Below, piece after piece: positions 46,472 through 56,128 of a stretch of DNA of 64,000 bases. Source of the stretch: Arsukibacterium sp. (GTDB lineage: Bacteria; Pseudomonadota; Gammaproteobacteria; Enterobacterales; Alteromonadaceae). The position numbers were made by a program, and so were the translations under genes. Location: NCBI RefSeq assembly GCF_018402695.1, contig NZ_JAGYIM010000016.1, positions 310,001 through 374,000 of the forward strand, written 5' to 3'. Each line of letters begins with the position of its first letter. Position 1 is the stretch's first letter. The notes beneath the pieces were generated by a model that was not told the origin of the DNA, ran no database searches, and was given only the letters and a program-made list of their open reading frames with translations.

Positions 46472-47218
46472 TTAATGGCTAAGCCGGCGTAAATTATCGC
46501 AGATAACCGCTGCGGCAATACCAACATTCAGCGATTCTGCGCCGCCAAAAGACGGAATAGTGATTTTACGGTTGATGCACCGGCCAAGTTCATTGCTGAT
46601 GCCGTTGGCTTCATTGCCGAGCACAATATAGCCACCGGCCTCGTTTAATCTAAGCTGATGGACATTGTCGCCGCCCAGATAGGCGCCGTATACCGGCATA
46701 CTGGCATGGGCCAATGCGTCGGCCAGCGGCAGATAATGCACTTGCACTCTCAAAAATGACCCTTTTGCTGCCGCAATGACTTTGGGATTGTAGCAATCGG
46801 CGGTATCTGGCGAGCAAAGAATATGCTTGATACCATACCAGTCGGCGACCCGGATAATGGTGCCCAGGTTGCCGGGGTCATTAATATTATCCAGTACCAG
46901 AGTCCAGCTGTGTTCTGTTGCGCTAAATAGCGGCCACTGCGGCATTGCCACAACTGCCAGCGCGGCATCATTGCTACTAAAAGTCCCGTTTTTTACCAGT
47001 TCGTCACTGCTGCATGGCTGCAGTAACGCAGCAGCTTTCACCGCCTGGCTGTGCTGCTGGATAAAAGCTTCGGTGGCAAATAACGCCGGCACAGTCCAGC
47101 CTGAGGCCAAGACTTCCAGCACCGCTTTTTCGCCTTCGACAAAAAACAACTGCTCGGCTTTACGGTACTTTTTCAGGTGCAGCGATTTAATCAGCTTGGC
47201 CCATTTGATACTTATCAT
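46472..47218 (-). CDS. TrmH/SpoU-family RNA methyltransferase
   Basis: A 248-residue SPOUT methyltransferase that should 2'-O-methylate rRNA or tRNA using S-adenosylmethionine. It has an N-terminal substrate-binding domain (KKYRKAEQLFFVEGEKAV) and the knot motifs DNINDPGNLGTIIRVADW, VLGNEANGIS and SFGGAESLNVGIAAAVI. It precedes cysM by 76 bases. The exact target nucleotide is not determined; RlmB-like or YsgA-like roles are possible. Confidence 0.9.
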   Translation of the reverse strand: MISIKWAKLIKSLHLKKYRKAEQLFFVEGEKAVLEVLASGWTVPALFATEAFIQQHSQAVKAAALLQPCSSDELVKNGTFSSNDAALAVVAMPQWPLFSATEHSWTLVLDNINDPGNLGTIIRVADWYGIKHILCSPDTADCYNPKVIAAAKGSFLRVQVHYLPLADALAHASMPVYGAYLGGDNVHQLRLNEAGGYIVLGNEANGISNELGRCINRKITIPSFGGAESLNVGIAAAVICDNLRRLSH

Positions 47219-47423
47219 GCTGTTGGCTTTGGTCGGTGAATATTACGGCTATTTTAACCAGACTTTGCTGTGCTGTCTGATTTTATCGGCGATAAATTAT
47301 TAAGGCTGGCCTTGAGTGTGACGCTGAACGTCTCCAGATATGTAAGAGTAGCATGCAACCATTCGGCGCGGGCAGGGTCTGTTAAGACAGTCCCGACCCA
47401 GTGTCATTTAACAGGAGTAGTCT

Positions 47424-47807
47424 ATGCAAGTTCAAATTAATAGTGACCGTAATATTCAGGCCGACGAGCGGCTGGCAGAATTTGTACGCGAGACACTACA
47501 CACTAAATTAAGCCGCTTTGCCGACCACGTAACCCGGATTGAAGTGCATTTAAGCGATGAAAACGGCAATACCAAGCACGCCGGCAATGATAAGCGATGC
47601 TTATTAGAAGCCCGTCCGGAAGGGATGGAGCCGATAGCGATTACTGAGCATGCCGCGACGGTCGGCCAGGCGGTAGCCGGTGCCGCAGATAAATTGCAGC
47701 GTAAGTTAAGTTCAACCATTGGCAAGCTGCGCGATAAACATACCCGGGCTGGCAGCCCCGATTTCTCTGAACCAGAGCCTGCAGCTACAGAGCCTGAGCA
47801 GGCGTAA
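47424..47807 (+). CDS. HPF/RaiA-family ribosome-associated protein
   Basis: A 127-residue protein related to hibernation promoting factor: MQVQINSDRNIQADERLAEF, then the pattern TRIEVHLSDENGNTKHAGNDK, with a helical middle and an acidic, Glu/Pro-rich C-terminal tail (about 25 residues). Such proteins can bind 30S subunits in stasis. It has an ACAGGAG ribosome site and is followed by a strong terminator, so it is monocistronic. Closer to HPF-like paralogs than to canonical RaiA. Confidence 0.8.
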   Translation: MQVQINSDRNIQADERLAEFVRETLHTKLSRFADHVTRIEVHLSDENGNTKHAGNDKRCLLEARPEGMEPIAITEHAATVGQAVAGAADKLQRKLSSTIGKLRDKHTRAGSPDFSEPEPAATEPEQA

Positions 47808-47828
47808 CGGGCATTTTTGCTAATAATT

Positions 47829-47860
47829 AAAAAAAACGGCGCTGGAGGCGCCGTTTTTTT
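47829..47860. terminator. Bidirectional intrinsic terminator
   Basis: A run of A, then ACGGCGC, 4-base loop TGGA or similar, GGCGCCGT and seven T. It serves the HPF-like gene (plus) and the amidohydrolase gene (minus), which converge here. Confidence 0.88.
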
Positions 47861-47868
47861 GTCTGCTG

Positions 47869-49536
47869 CTACTGTTGTGCGTTACGGTTATATTTTTGCT
47901 GGCCGTGCACCCAGGTTTGTTGCGGTAATACCTGCCATAACTGGCTGGGATCGATATTAAAGATGTCCTGATCGACCAGAATAAAGTCAGCCCAGCTGCC
48001 TGGTGCCAGGGTGCCAAGCGTATCTTCCTGAAAGGCACCGTAGGCCGCATCGACGGTAAATGAGCGCAATGCCTCAGTCAGGGTTAGCCGCTGCTCTGGC
48101 AGCCAGCCGCCTTCAGGTTGATTTTGTTGATCCTGGCGGGTAACTGAGGCGTGTAAGCCATGAAACGGATTGGCCAGTTCTACCGGAAAGTCAGAGCCGC
48201 CGACAATAATACTGCCCTGGTCAATAAAGCTACGCCAGGCATAGGCGCCGCGTAACCGCGCTACACCCAGCCGGTCGCCGGCCATATTTTTATCTGAGGT
48301 AGCATGCACCGCCTGCATCGAGGGCAGTACATGCAGCGTTTTAAAGCGCGGAATATCGTTCGGCGATACAATCTGGGCATGTTCTATCCGGTGGCGGCCG
48401 GCCAGTCGCTGTTCAGCGGTGGCCAGTTGTTCAAACCGGTCTAACGCCAGCCGGTTCGCCCGGTCGCCAATGGCATGGACATTAGCCTGAAAACCGGCAT
48501 CCATCGTCAGCTGCATAATCTGGGTTAGGGCATCTGGTTGGGTAACCAGTAACCCGGTCTGGCCCGGCTGGTCGCTGTAATCGGCCAGCAGCGCGGCACC
48601 ACGGCTGCCCAGGGCGCCGTCGCCATAAATTTTCACCGAGCGGATATCCAGCCAGTCTTGGGGATCGTCAACAATTCCCTGCTCCAGCCAGCGGCCCAGT
48701 TCCGGATCTTTAGCCGATAACATGGCATATAAACGCAACGGCAACTGATTGGTTTCAGCCAGTTGCTGATAAATATCGGCCAGGCCGGTATCTACCCCGG
48801 CATCGTGCACACTGGTAATACCCAGTGCCAGCAAGTGCTCAAATGCCAACTGTAGCGCCGCGGTTTTATCATCACTGGTTGGCGCCGGAATTTTTTGCTG
48901 CACCAGTTGCATGGCGTTATCAATAAATACGCCGGTCGGGTTGCCGTTAGCATCACGGATAATTTCGCCGCCAGGCGGGTCCAGGGTGTCTTTGTTAATA
49001 CCTGCTGCTGCCAGTGCTTTGCTGTTGGCCCAGCCAGCATGGGCGTCTATCCGTACCAGCCAGACCGGCCGGTCGGCAACAGCCTCATCCAGCAAACTTT
49101 TGTCAGGGAAGGCTTTATTGTCCCACAGCACCTGGTTCCAGCCGCGGCCGACAACCCAGGGTGCCTGCGGCTGACTGGCCGCAAAGCGGGCGACTTCTGC
49201 CACGGTAGCCTGTTCGCTGCCAATGCCCCGTAAATCGGCCTGGTTTAAATATTCGCCCAGCCCCAGCATATGGCCATGGCCATCAATTAAACCCGGTAAT
49301 AAGGTTTTACCTTTACCGTCCAGTTTACGGGCGTTACTAAACTGCTTATGCACAGCAGCATCACCGCGAGCCAGCACTTTACCGCTGGCGTCATCAAATG
49401 CTAATGCACTGAACGTCACTAATTCACGGTCGGTGTTAAAGCCATAACCTTTTACATTATGTAGCAGCACCGGATCGGCCGATGCTGCGCCACTGACCAG
49501 TAAACTGGCCAGCAGCGCAAATTTGCAGTGTTTCAT
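47869..49536 (-). CDS. Exported amidohydrolase (YtcJ-like)
   Basis: A 555-residue metal-dependent hydrolase with a Sec signal (about 20 residues). Metal ligands occur as HxH in LIDGHGHMLG, a possible carbamylated Lys in VKIYGDGALGSRG, His in VHAIGDRAN and HRIEHAQI, and Asp in GGSDFPVE. YtcJ-type proteins act on N-acyl or formamide-like compounds; the substrate is unknown. AAGGTTATCG precedes the ATG. It is a single gene between converging and tandem neighbours. Confidence 0.88.
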   Translation of the reverse strand: MKHCKFALLASLLVSGAASADPVLLHNVKGYGFNTDRELVTFSALAFDDASGKVLARGDAAVHKQFSNARKLDGKGKTLLPGLIDGHGHMLGLGEYLNQADLRGIGSEQATVAEVARFAASQPQAPWVVGRGWNQVLWDNKAFPDKSLLDEAVADRPVWLVRIDAHAGWANSKALAAAGINKDTLDPPGGEIIRDANGNPTGVFIDNAMQLVQQKIPAPTSDDKTAALQLAFEHLLALGITSVHDAGVDTGLADIYQQLAETNQLPLRLYAMLSAKDPELGRWLEQGIVDDPQDWLDIRSVKIYGDGALGSRGAALLADYSDQPGQTGLLVTQPDALTQIMQLTMDAGFQANVHAIGDRANRLALDRFEQLATAEQRLAGRHRIEHAQIVSPNDIPRFKTLHVLPSMQAVHATSDKNMAGDRLGVARLRGAYAWRSFIDQGSIIVGGSDFPVELANPFHGLHASVTRQDQQNQPEGGWLPEQRLTLTEALRSFTVDAAYGAFQEDTLGTLAPGSWADFILVDQDIFNIDPSQLWQVLPQQTWVHGQQKYNRNAQQ

Positions 49537-49702
49537 CGATAACCTTTTTTGTTGTCAATATGCTGGAGCTGACTATAGCAGCAATATCAGCGACTTGACA
49601 TCCGGCGCGGCTATTGTGCTGTGTGCTGCGATAAAATCCGGCTGGCAGACAATGCATAGGGTTGCTGCCGCCGGGTTTCGAAAAATTGTATGGGGTAACT
49701 GG

Positions 49703-51073
49703 CTATTGATTACGGGTAAGCCGGGCAGGGTCCAGCAGCTTTTTAAGCTCTTCTTCAGTTAAGTCCGTATGTTCCAATGCGACGTCCAGCACCGGCCGCT
49801 GTTGCTGATAAGCCTGCTTGGCAATGGCTGCGGCTTTTTCATAACCAATAACCGGATTCAGCGCGGTTACCAGAATCGGATTTTTATCCAGCGAGTGATC
49901 AATATTCGGCTGGTTCACGGTAAAGCCGCTGATCGCCTTATCAGCCAGGGCAATACAGCCATTACTCAGTAGCTCAATACTTTGCAGCAGGTTATAACCA
50001 ATAAGCGGCAGCATCACATTCAGTTCAAAATTACCTGACTGGCCAGCCACGGTAATGGTGGTGTCATTACCGATTACCTGAGCACTTAGCATGGCGACGG
50101 CCTCCGGGATCACCGGGTTGACTTTGCCGGGCATAATAGAGGAGCCGGGCTGCAGTGCAGCCAGTTCTATTTCGGCCAAACCAGCCAGCGGGCCTGAGTT
50201 CATCCAGCGCAAATCATTGCTGATTTTCAGCAAAGCAACCGCCAGGGTTTTTAATGCGCCCGAGCAGGCTACGGCAACATCCTGCGAGCCGATATTGAAG
50301 AAAAAATCCTGGCTGGGGCTTAACTGCAGGCCGGTATCGGTACTCAGGTGACGGGCGAAGCAGCGGGCAAACTCCGGGTGAGTGTTGACACCTGTACCTA
50401 CCGCAGTGCCACCTTGAGCCAGTTGTTGTAAACGTGGTAGTTGCTGTTGCAAGAGCTGTTCAGCATGGGCCAGCTGACTTTGCCAGCCACCCAGTACCTG
50501 CTCAAAGCGCACCGGCATGGCATCCATTAAATGGGTGCGGCCGGTTTTAACAATGTGGCCAATCTGCTGACTTTTTACCACCAACACGCCCTGAATATGC
50601 CGCAGTGCCGGGATGAGCTGGTTATGGATGGCCAGGGCACTACTTAGCTGAATAGCAGTGGGGATCACATCATTGCTGCTCTGGCCGGCGTTAACATGAT
50701 CGTTCGGGTGCACCTGCTGACCCAGCTGCTTACTGGCCAGGGTGGCCAGTACCTCGTTGATATTCATATTCGTACTGGTACCCGAGCCGGTCTGAAATAC
50801 ATCCAGCGGGTACTGTGCCATATCAGTGCTGGCAAGCTGCTGCTCCGCAGCATAAATAACGGCGCCAGCAATGGCTGGGTCTAATTCGCCCAGCTCACTG
50901 TTAGCGGTAGCGGCGGCTTTTTTGATCTGCAGAATAGCCTGAATAAAAGCCCGCGGCAGGGTTAGCGGGCTTAACTTAAAGTTATTTATGGCACGCTGAG
51001 TCTGGGCCTGATACAGCGCGTTGGCGGGCACGTGCAGTTCACCCATGCTATCGTGTTCAATCCGGGTTGCCAT
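49703..51073 (-). CDS. fumC: Fumarate hydratase class II
   Basis: A 456-residue homotetrameric TCA cycle enzyme that interconverts fumarate and malate. The superfamily signature GSSIMPGKVNP is present, along with TGSGTSTNMNINEVLA and GRTHLMDAMP, which place it in class II and not in adenylosuccinate or argininosuccinate lyase. I start it at 51073, with AAGGAG 7 bases upstream; the 51091 ATG would put the ribosome site inside the gene. It has no iron-sulfur cluster, so it works under oxidative stress. Confidence 0.95.
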   Translation of the reverse strand: MATRIEHDSMGELHVPANALYQAQTQRAINNFKLSPLTLPRAFIQAILQIKKAAATANSELGELDPAIAGAVIYAAEQQLASTDMAQYPLDVFQTGSGTSTNMNINEVLATLASKQLGQQVHPNDHVNAGQSSNDVIPTAIQLSSALAIHNQLIPALRHIQGVLVVKSQQIGHIVKTGRTHLMDAMPVRFEQVLGGWQSQLAHAEQLLQQQLPRLQQLAQGGTAVGTGVNTHPEFARCFARHLSTDTGLQLSPSQDFFFNIGSQDVAVACSGALKTLAVALLKISNDLRWMNSGPLAGLAEIELAALQPGSSIMPGKVNPVIPEAVAMLSAQVIGNDTTITVAGQSGNFELNVMLPLIGYNLLQSIELLSNGCIALADKAISGFTVNQPNIDHSLDKNPILVTALNPVIGYEKAAAIAKQAYQQQRPVLDVALEHTDLTEEELKKLLDPARLTRNQ

Positions 51074-51153
51074 TGCAGGCTCCTTGTCCATGTAAGGGTT
51101 GAACGTATAGCATGGTATCCTTTTGGCTGCTTCTCAAGGCAGCCAGGCTAAAC

Positions 51154-52668
51154 TTAGTACTTTGCCGGCTGCCCCTCAGCTGGCAGCGCATTTAAAATAA
51201 ACTCCCGCAAATCGTCGTTCGATTTCTGTAAGTCTTCGGCGCGTAAATACATCATATGACCGCTACGATAGCCTTTAAAACTCATCCGGTGTTTCATTTT
51301 GCCGCTCGGATCAAGCTGCCACATATTGTATTTGGCATCAAAATAGTTGGTGGCACCGTCATAATAGCCCGACTGGGTCAGCACTTGCAGGTATGGGTTC
51401 TGGGCCATGGCCTGGCGCAGGTTTTCGCCGGTATTATCGTTGCTGCGATCCCATGGGTGTACCGGGCCAAACATATTGTATTTAACATCGGTTTTGTAGT
51501 TCAGCTCGGTGCGCAGATAGTGGTTAATGGCCGGCGTAAATGAGTGCAGCCAGGAGGTCAACTCGGCCCAGTAATCCGGCGTATCACCGACATCGGTTTT
51601 ATCCAGTCCCAGATAGCGGGAATCGAGCCGGCCGACGGTCTGGCCGCGGTCGCGTAACAGCTCTTTCCAATAATAACTGGTACTGATATCCAGATTAGAG
51701 CGCAGCACGTTTTGCACGCTGATGCCAGAGTAACGGCTAACCTGCTCGGCTATCTGCTGTTTTTCTTCGCTACTTATCATATTGCCTTTGGCTAAGGCCG
51801 GCAGATACTGGTTAATGGTAAATTCTTCGACTTCGGGCAGAATGTCGTACAGGTCTTTCTGTTGCAAGTCGGCGGCAAGCTTCTGATGATACCAGGCCGT
51901 CGCAGCAAAATACGGTAAGCGGTTAGCGGCTTTTACCGGGCCGTCCCGGCTTATACCTATATCGGTCGGCGATACCAGTACCACGCCATTTAAGTACATC
52001 CACTGCTGGTTCTGCAAGGCTAGCGCCAGGCCGGACACCCGGGTGGTGCCATAGCTCTCACCAATTAAAAACTTCGGTGAGCTCCAGCGCTCGTAGCGGC
52101 TGACGAAGCTGTTAATCCACTCTGCCAGATAGCTGACATCGGCGTTGGTGCCGAAAAACATTTTCTGTTGCTGATCTTTACTTGGCATTTTGCCATCTTT
52201 ATCTGGCAGCACCCGTGAATAACCGGTATTAACCGGGTTTACAAACACTATGTCGGCTACGTCCAACACCGAATGCGGGTTGGTTTTTACGCCATATGGC
52301 TGCACAGGGTAACCTTCGTCATCAATATTCAGGGTTTTAGGGCCGGTGTAGGCAACATGCATCCAAACCGACGCAGAACCCGGGCCACCGTTAAATGAAA
52401 TTAACAGTGGCCGTTTTGCCGTGTCTTTAATATCGGTGCGCTGATAATAGGTATAAAACAGGGTGGCAGTCGGGTTACCCTCACTGTCCCAAACGGGTTG
52501 GGTACCGGTATGCGCTTTGTAGTTAACTCTTTTGCCATTAATTTCGGTGCGGTGTTCGGTGGTTACCACCGAGTCAGCGTCAATTTGAACTTGCTCAGCA
52601 GCATGCAGGTGCCAGCTGGCCATTAGCAGGGCGGCGAAAAGGCCGCTGATTTTGATTAAACGCAGCAT
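51154..52668 (-). CDS. Exported S10-family serine carboxypeptidase
   Basis: A 504-residue periplasmic peptidase with a signal peptide (cleavage near residue 24). It shows the oxyanion segment FNGGPGSAS (92-100), the nucleophile in LIGESYGTTR (S205), an Asp near GYYDGATNYF and a catalytic His in GYRSGHMMYL. It should remove C-terminal residues from peptides. S10 enzymes are more usual in eukaryotes but known in many bacteria of this order. Single gene downstream of the bacterioferritin promoter region on the opposite strand. Confidence 0.9.
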   Translation of the reverse strand: MLRLIKISGLFAALLMASWHLHAAEQVQIDADSVVTTEHRTEINGKRVNYKAHTGTQPVWDSEGNPTATLFYTYYQRTDIKDTAKRPLLISFNGGPGSASVWMHVAYTGPKTLNIDDEGYPVQPYGVKTNPHSVLDVADIVFVNPVNTGYSRVLPDKDGKMPSKDQQQKMFFGTNADVSYLAEWINSFVSRYERWSSPKFLIGESYGTTRVSGLALALQNQQWMYLNGVVLVSPTDIGISRDGPVKAANRLPYFAATAWYHQKLAADLQQKDLYDILPEVEEFTINQYLPALAKGNMISSEEKQQIAEQVSRYSGISVQNVLRSNLDISTSYYWKELLRDRGQTVGRLDSRYLGLDKTDVGDTPDYWAELTSWLHSFTPAINHYLRTELNYKTDVKYNMFGPVHPWDRSNDNTGENLRQAMAQNPYLQVLTQSGYYDGATNYFDAKYNMWQLDPSGKMKHRMSFKGYRSGHMMYLRAEDLQKSNDDLREFILNALPAEGQPAKY

Positions 52669-52796
52669 AAACAGCTCTCTTAGTTTGAATTACCAGGGTA
52701 CTGTAGCGTCAAAACGGCGTGCTGCGAAGTCGCAATGCGACTGACAGCAGTTTTACAGGATAATCCGGTAACAGGCTTGATGAAAATACGAATACT

Positions 52797-52815
52797 TATT
52801 AATTGTATCATTATG
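52797..52815. promoter_or_regulatory. Weak Fur-like site upstream of the bacterioferritin genes
   Basis: On the minus strand CATAATGATACAATTAATA matches 12 of 19 positions of the Fur consensus, 77 bases before the first bacterioferritin gene. Low confidence. Confidence 0.25.
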
Positions 52816-52891
52816 ATTTTAAAAGTAATTTTGCTAAATTGATGCTTTTGGCCTAAGCTAATGCCATGTTAACGCTAACCGGAGTCGCATT

Positions 52892-53365
52892 ATGCAAGGC
52901 AACCCCAAAGTACTTAGTAAATTAAATGAAGTACTTACCTTCGAGCTGACCTCAATAAACCAGTATTTTCTGCATGCCCGCATTTATAAAAACTGGGGCC
53001 TGCAAGCGCTGAACGACGTTTGCTATAAAAAATCGATTAAAGATATGAAGCAGGCCGATGAGCTGATTGAGCGGATTTTAATGCTGGAAGGCTTACCGAA
53101 TTTACAGGCGCTGGGTAAATTGCGGATTGGTGAAGATACTGAGGAAATGCTGCAATGCGATATGGATTTTCAGTATGAACAGTTGCCGTTACTGCGCGAG
53201 GCTATTGCCCTGTGCGAAACCGAGCAGGACTACGTTAGCCGCGACATCCTGACGGACCTACTGGAATACGAAGAAGATCACATCGACTGGCTGGAAACCC
53301 AGCAACATCAAATTGGCGTAATGGGGCTGGCGAATTACCTGCAAGCTCAGGTAGGAGGCCAGTAA
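52892..53365 (+). CDS. bfrA: Bacterioferritin subunit, heme-binding type
   Basis: A 157-residue four-helix subunit of the 24-mer iron store. The heme-binding Met52 is kept (KDMKQA). Ferroxidase positions are degraded: E18 kept, 51 is Asp, 54 is Gln in place of His, 94 is Gln in place of Glu, while E127 and H130 remain. It should therefore carry heme but oxidise iron poorly. The second subunit gene starts 2 bases after its stop. The gene letters A/B are by analogy only. Confidence 0.9.
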   Translation: MQGNPKVLSKLNEVLTFELTSINQYFLHARIYKNWGLQALNDVCYKKSIKDMKQADELIERILMLEGLPNLQALGKLRIGEDTEEMLQCDMDFQYEQLPLLREAIALCETEQDYVSRDILTDLLEYEEDHIDWLETQQHQIGVMGLANYLQAQVGGQ

Positions 53366-53367
53366 TT

Positions 53368-53835
53368 ATGAAAGGTAATCAACAGGTAATAGCAGCATTA
53401 AACGAATTGTTAGCCAATGAACTGGCCGCGATGGACCAGTATTTTATTCATTCGCGCATGTATCACGACTGGGGCCTGCACAAGCTGTTTGAACGGATTG
53501 ACCATGAGTTTGACGATGAAAAAGGCCATGCTTCTAAACTGATTGAACGGATCTTATTTTTGGAAGGTACCCCTGATTTAAAGAACCGCGACGCCATTCA
53601 TGTCGGTAAAGACGTGCCTGCCATGTTGCAGAACGATTTAAACGTGGAATATACCGTGGCAAAACTGCTGAAAAAAACCATGGCATTGTGTGAGAAAGAG
53701 CAGGACTATGTCAGCCGCGATATGTTACAGCAACTGCTGGACGATACTGAAAACGACCACGCCCACTGGCTGGAGCAGCAGCTGCGGCTGATTAAGATGC
53801 TGGGTTTGGAAAATTACCTGCAGGCGCAAATGTAG
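53368..53835 (+). CDS. bfrB: Bacterioferritin subunit, ferroxidase type
   Basis: A 155-residue partner subunit. The ferroxidase residues are present (E18, E51, H54, E94, then E128 and H131 after a one-residue insertion), but the heme Met52 is replaced by Lys (DEKGHA). It complements the upstream subunit, suggesting a mixed shell as described for paired bacterioferritins in Magnetospirillum and Neisseria. AGGAGG lies inside the end of the first gene. A strong terminator follows. Confidence 0.9.
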   Translation: MKGNQQVIAALNELLANELAAMDQYFIHSRMYHDWGLHKLFERIDHEFDDEKGHASKLIERILFLEGTPDLKNRDAIHVGKDVPAMLQNDLNVEYTVAKLLKKTMALCEKEQDYVSRDMLQQLLDDTENDHAHWLEQQLRLIKMLGLENYLQAQM

Positions 53836-53860
53836 TGGCGTGTTAACAACGAATATGCAG

Positions 53861-53891
53861 AAAGCCGGCCGCTGTTATTGCCGGCTTTTTT
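53861..53891 (+). terminator. Intrinsic terminator of the bacterioferritin operon
   Basis: AAAGCCGGC, a 10-base loop, GCCGGCTTT and further T: nine-pair stem with a T run, 26 bases after the second stop codon. Confidence 0.85.
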
Positions 53892-53987
53892 ATTACACTC
53901 GCTTACACTTTATTAAGCTGCATACTTTGGCCTGCCCCGTGGCTTTGTGTTAATTTTCCGGTACTATTTTTTACTGAGCATCAATCT

Positions 53988-56120
53988 ATGTACAAAAATG
54001 CCGTCTCTCTGCTACTAGCCGCCAGTTGCGTCAGTAGTTTCTGGCTCAGTGCCAACGATATTAACCGCAATTTGCCCCCGGTTGCCGTGCAGCAACCTTA
54101 TACCATTACCTCGCCGCAGGGTGACCGGCAAGACCCTTACTATTGGCTACGTGATGACAGTCGCACATCGCCGACCGTATTGGATTATCTGCACCGCGAA
54201 AACGATTATTTTGCTGCTTATGCGAAAGCCTATCAGCCCTTAACGGACAAGCTGACTGACGAAATTATCGGCCGGGTTAAACAAGACGATAGTTCGGTAC
54301 CCTATACTAAAGGTGACTACAGCTACTACAGCCGTTATGAAGCCGGCAAGGAATACCCGATTTATGCTCGCAAGTCATTAAAAGATGGCACTGAGCAAGT
54401 CATGCTGGATGTGAATCAACTGGCGGCTGCCAAAGACTATTACCGGGTAGCAAACTGGCAGATCAGCCCGGATCAGAACCTGCTGGCCTATCTGGAAGAT
54501 AGCAGTGGCCGGCGCCAGTACACCCTGAAAATTCGTGATTTACGCACTGGGCAGGATTTGCCAGACCAGCTAACGGGCTTATCCGGCAGCCTGGCCTGGG
54601 CCGCTGACAACCAAACTGTGTATGTTATTCAGAATGACCCGGTAACCCTGTTAAGCACCACGGTGTTGCAGCATAAGCTGGGCAATAGCGCAGCCCAGGC
54701 AAAAGCAGTGTATCAGGAGCCTGATAACAGCTTTTATTTAAGCCTTGGTAACAGCCAGGATGATAGCTATGTGATGATCACCTCTGAAAGCACGGTGTCG
54801 ACGGAAATCCGGGTGCAACCTAGCAATCAGCCACAAACAGAATTTAAGGTACTGGCACCGCGTCAGCGCGACTTTCAATATAGTGCTGAGCATCATCAGA
54901 ACCGCTGGATTGTAAAAACCGATTGGCAGGCACCAAACTTCCGCTTAATGACTGTTGCTGCAGATAAAATTGGTAATCGCCAGCATTGGCAGCCACTGCT
55001 GGCGCATGATGAACAGGTATTTATTGAGGGTTTTACAGCCTTTGATAACTACCTGGCAATCAGCGAGCGTAGCAACGGTCTGCGCCGTATTAAAATTATG
55101 CCCTGGCAAGCGCCGGACAAAGCGTTTTATATTGCCTCCGATGAAGCCGCTTATGTCAGCCGTTTTGAGAAAAACCTGGAGCAAAATACCGACTGGTTGC
55201 GCTACAGCTATACCTCACTGACCACTCCGGAGACGGTGTACAGGCTGAATATGCAAACCGGCGAAAAGCAGCTACTGAAGCAAACCGAAGTGTTGGGTGA
55301 TTTTGCGCAAAGCAACTATGTTACTGAGCGGGTCTGGGCCACGGCGGCAGATGGCACTAACATACCGGTGTCGTTGCTGTATCGCAAAGGGCTTAAGCGC
55401 GATGGCACCGCGCCGTTGTATCAGTACGCTTATGGCTCTTACGGCAGCTCGTCTGATCCATCATTTCGCTCAACCGTATTTTCGCTGGTAGATCGCGGCT
55501 TTGTCTATGCCATTGCCCACATCCGTGGCGGCCAGGAAATGGGCCGTCACTGGTATGAAGACGGCAAACTACTTAACAAAGTTAATACCTTTACCGACTA
55601 CATTGCAGTAACCGATCACCTGGTTGCTAATGACTATGTGGCGAAAGACAAAGTATTTGGTATGGGTGGCAGCGCAGGTGGCCTGCTGATGGGCGCCGTA
55701 GCAAATATGGCACCAGAGAAATACCGGGCACTGATAGCCCATGTGCCCTTTGTCGATGTGGTCACCACTATGCTGGATGAAACTATTCCGCTTACCACCA
55801 ATGAGTTTGATGAGTGGGGCAACCCTAAACAGCAAGAGTACTATGACTATATGCTGGCCTATTCGCCTTATGATCAGGTGGGCCAACAGGCCTACCCGGC
55901 ACTGTATGTCACCACCGGCTTGTATGACTCTCAGGTGCAGTATTTTGAACCGGCTAAATGGGTAGCTAAATTACGGACCCATAAAACTGACCAGAACCCG
56001 CTGCTGTTTAAAACCAATATGGAAGCCGGCCATGGCGGCAAATCTGGTCGCTTTTCGCGACTGGCCGAATATGCGCAGGAATATGCGTTTATTCTGAATC
56101 TGTTAGGTATTGATAAATAA
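53988..56120 (+). CDS. Oligopeptidase B-like S9 peptidase, exported
   Basis: A 710-residue prolyl oligopeptidase-family enzyme with a signal-like N-terminus (about 22 residues), a beta-propeller domain and a C-terminal alpha/beta-hydrolase domain. The triad is S562 in GMGGSAGG, D647 in TTGLYDSQV and H682 in EAGHGGKSGR. The GGQEMGRHWYEDGK loop is typical of oligopeptidase B (PtrB), which cleaves after basic residues in short peptides. Unlike the cytosolic enterobacterial PtrB, this one appears to be exported. Confidence 0.88.
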   Translation: MYKNAVSLLLAASCVSSFWLSANDINRNLPPVAVQQPYTITSPQGDRQDPYYWLRDDSRTSPTVLDYLHRENDYFAAYAKAYQPLTDKLTDEIIGRVKQDDSSVPYTKGDYSYYSRYEAGKEYPIYARKSLKDGTEQVMLDVNQLAAAKDYYRVANWQISPDQNLLAYLEDSSGRRQYTLKIRDLRTGQDLPDQLTGLSGSLAWAADNQTVYVIQNDPVTLLSTTVLQHKLGNSAAQAKAVYQEPDNSFYLSLGNSQDDSYVMITSESTVSTEIRVQPSNQPQTEFKVLAPRQRDFQYSAEHHQNRWIVKTDWQAPNFRLMTVAADKIGNRQHWQPLLAHDEQVFIEGFTAFDNYLAISERSNGLRRIKIMPWQAPDKAFYIASDEAAYVSRFEKNLEQNTDWLRYSYTSLTTPETVYRLNMQTGEKQLLKQTEVLGDFAQSNYVTERVWATAADGTNIPVSLLYRKGLKRDGTAPLYQYAYGSYGSSSDPSFRSTVFSLVDRGFVYAIAHIRGGQEMGRHWYEDGKLLNKVNTFTDYIAVTDHLVANDYVAKDKVFGMGGSAGGLLMGAVANMAPEKYRALIAHVPFVDVVTTMLDETIPLTTNEFDEWGNPKQQEYYDYMLAYSPYDQVGQQAYPALYVTTGLYDSQVQYFEPAKWVAKLRTHKTDQNPLLFKTNMEAGHGGKSGRFSRLAEYAQEYAFILNLLGIDK

Positions 56121-56128
56121 ACCGGGCC

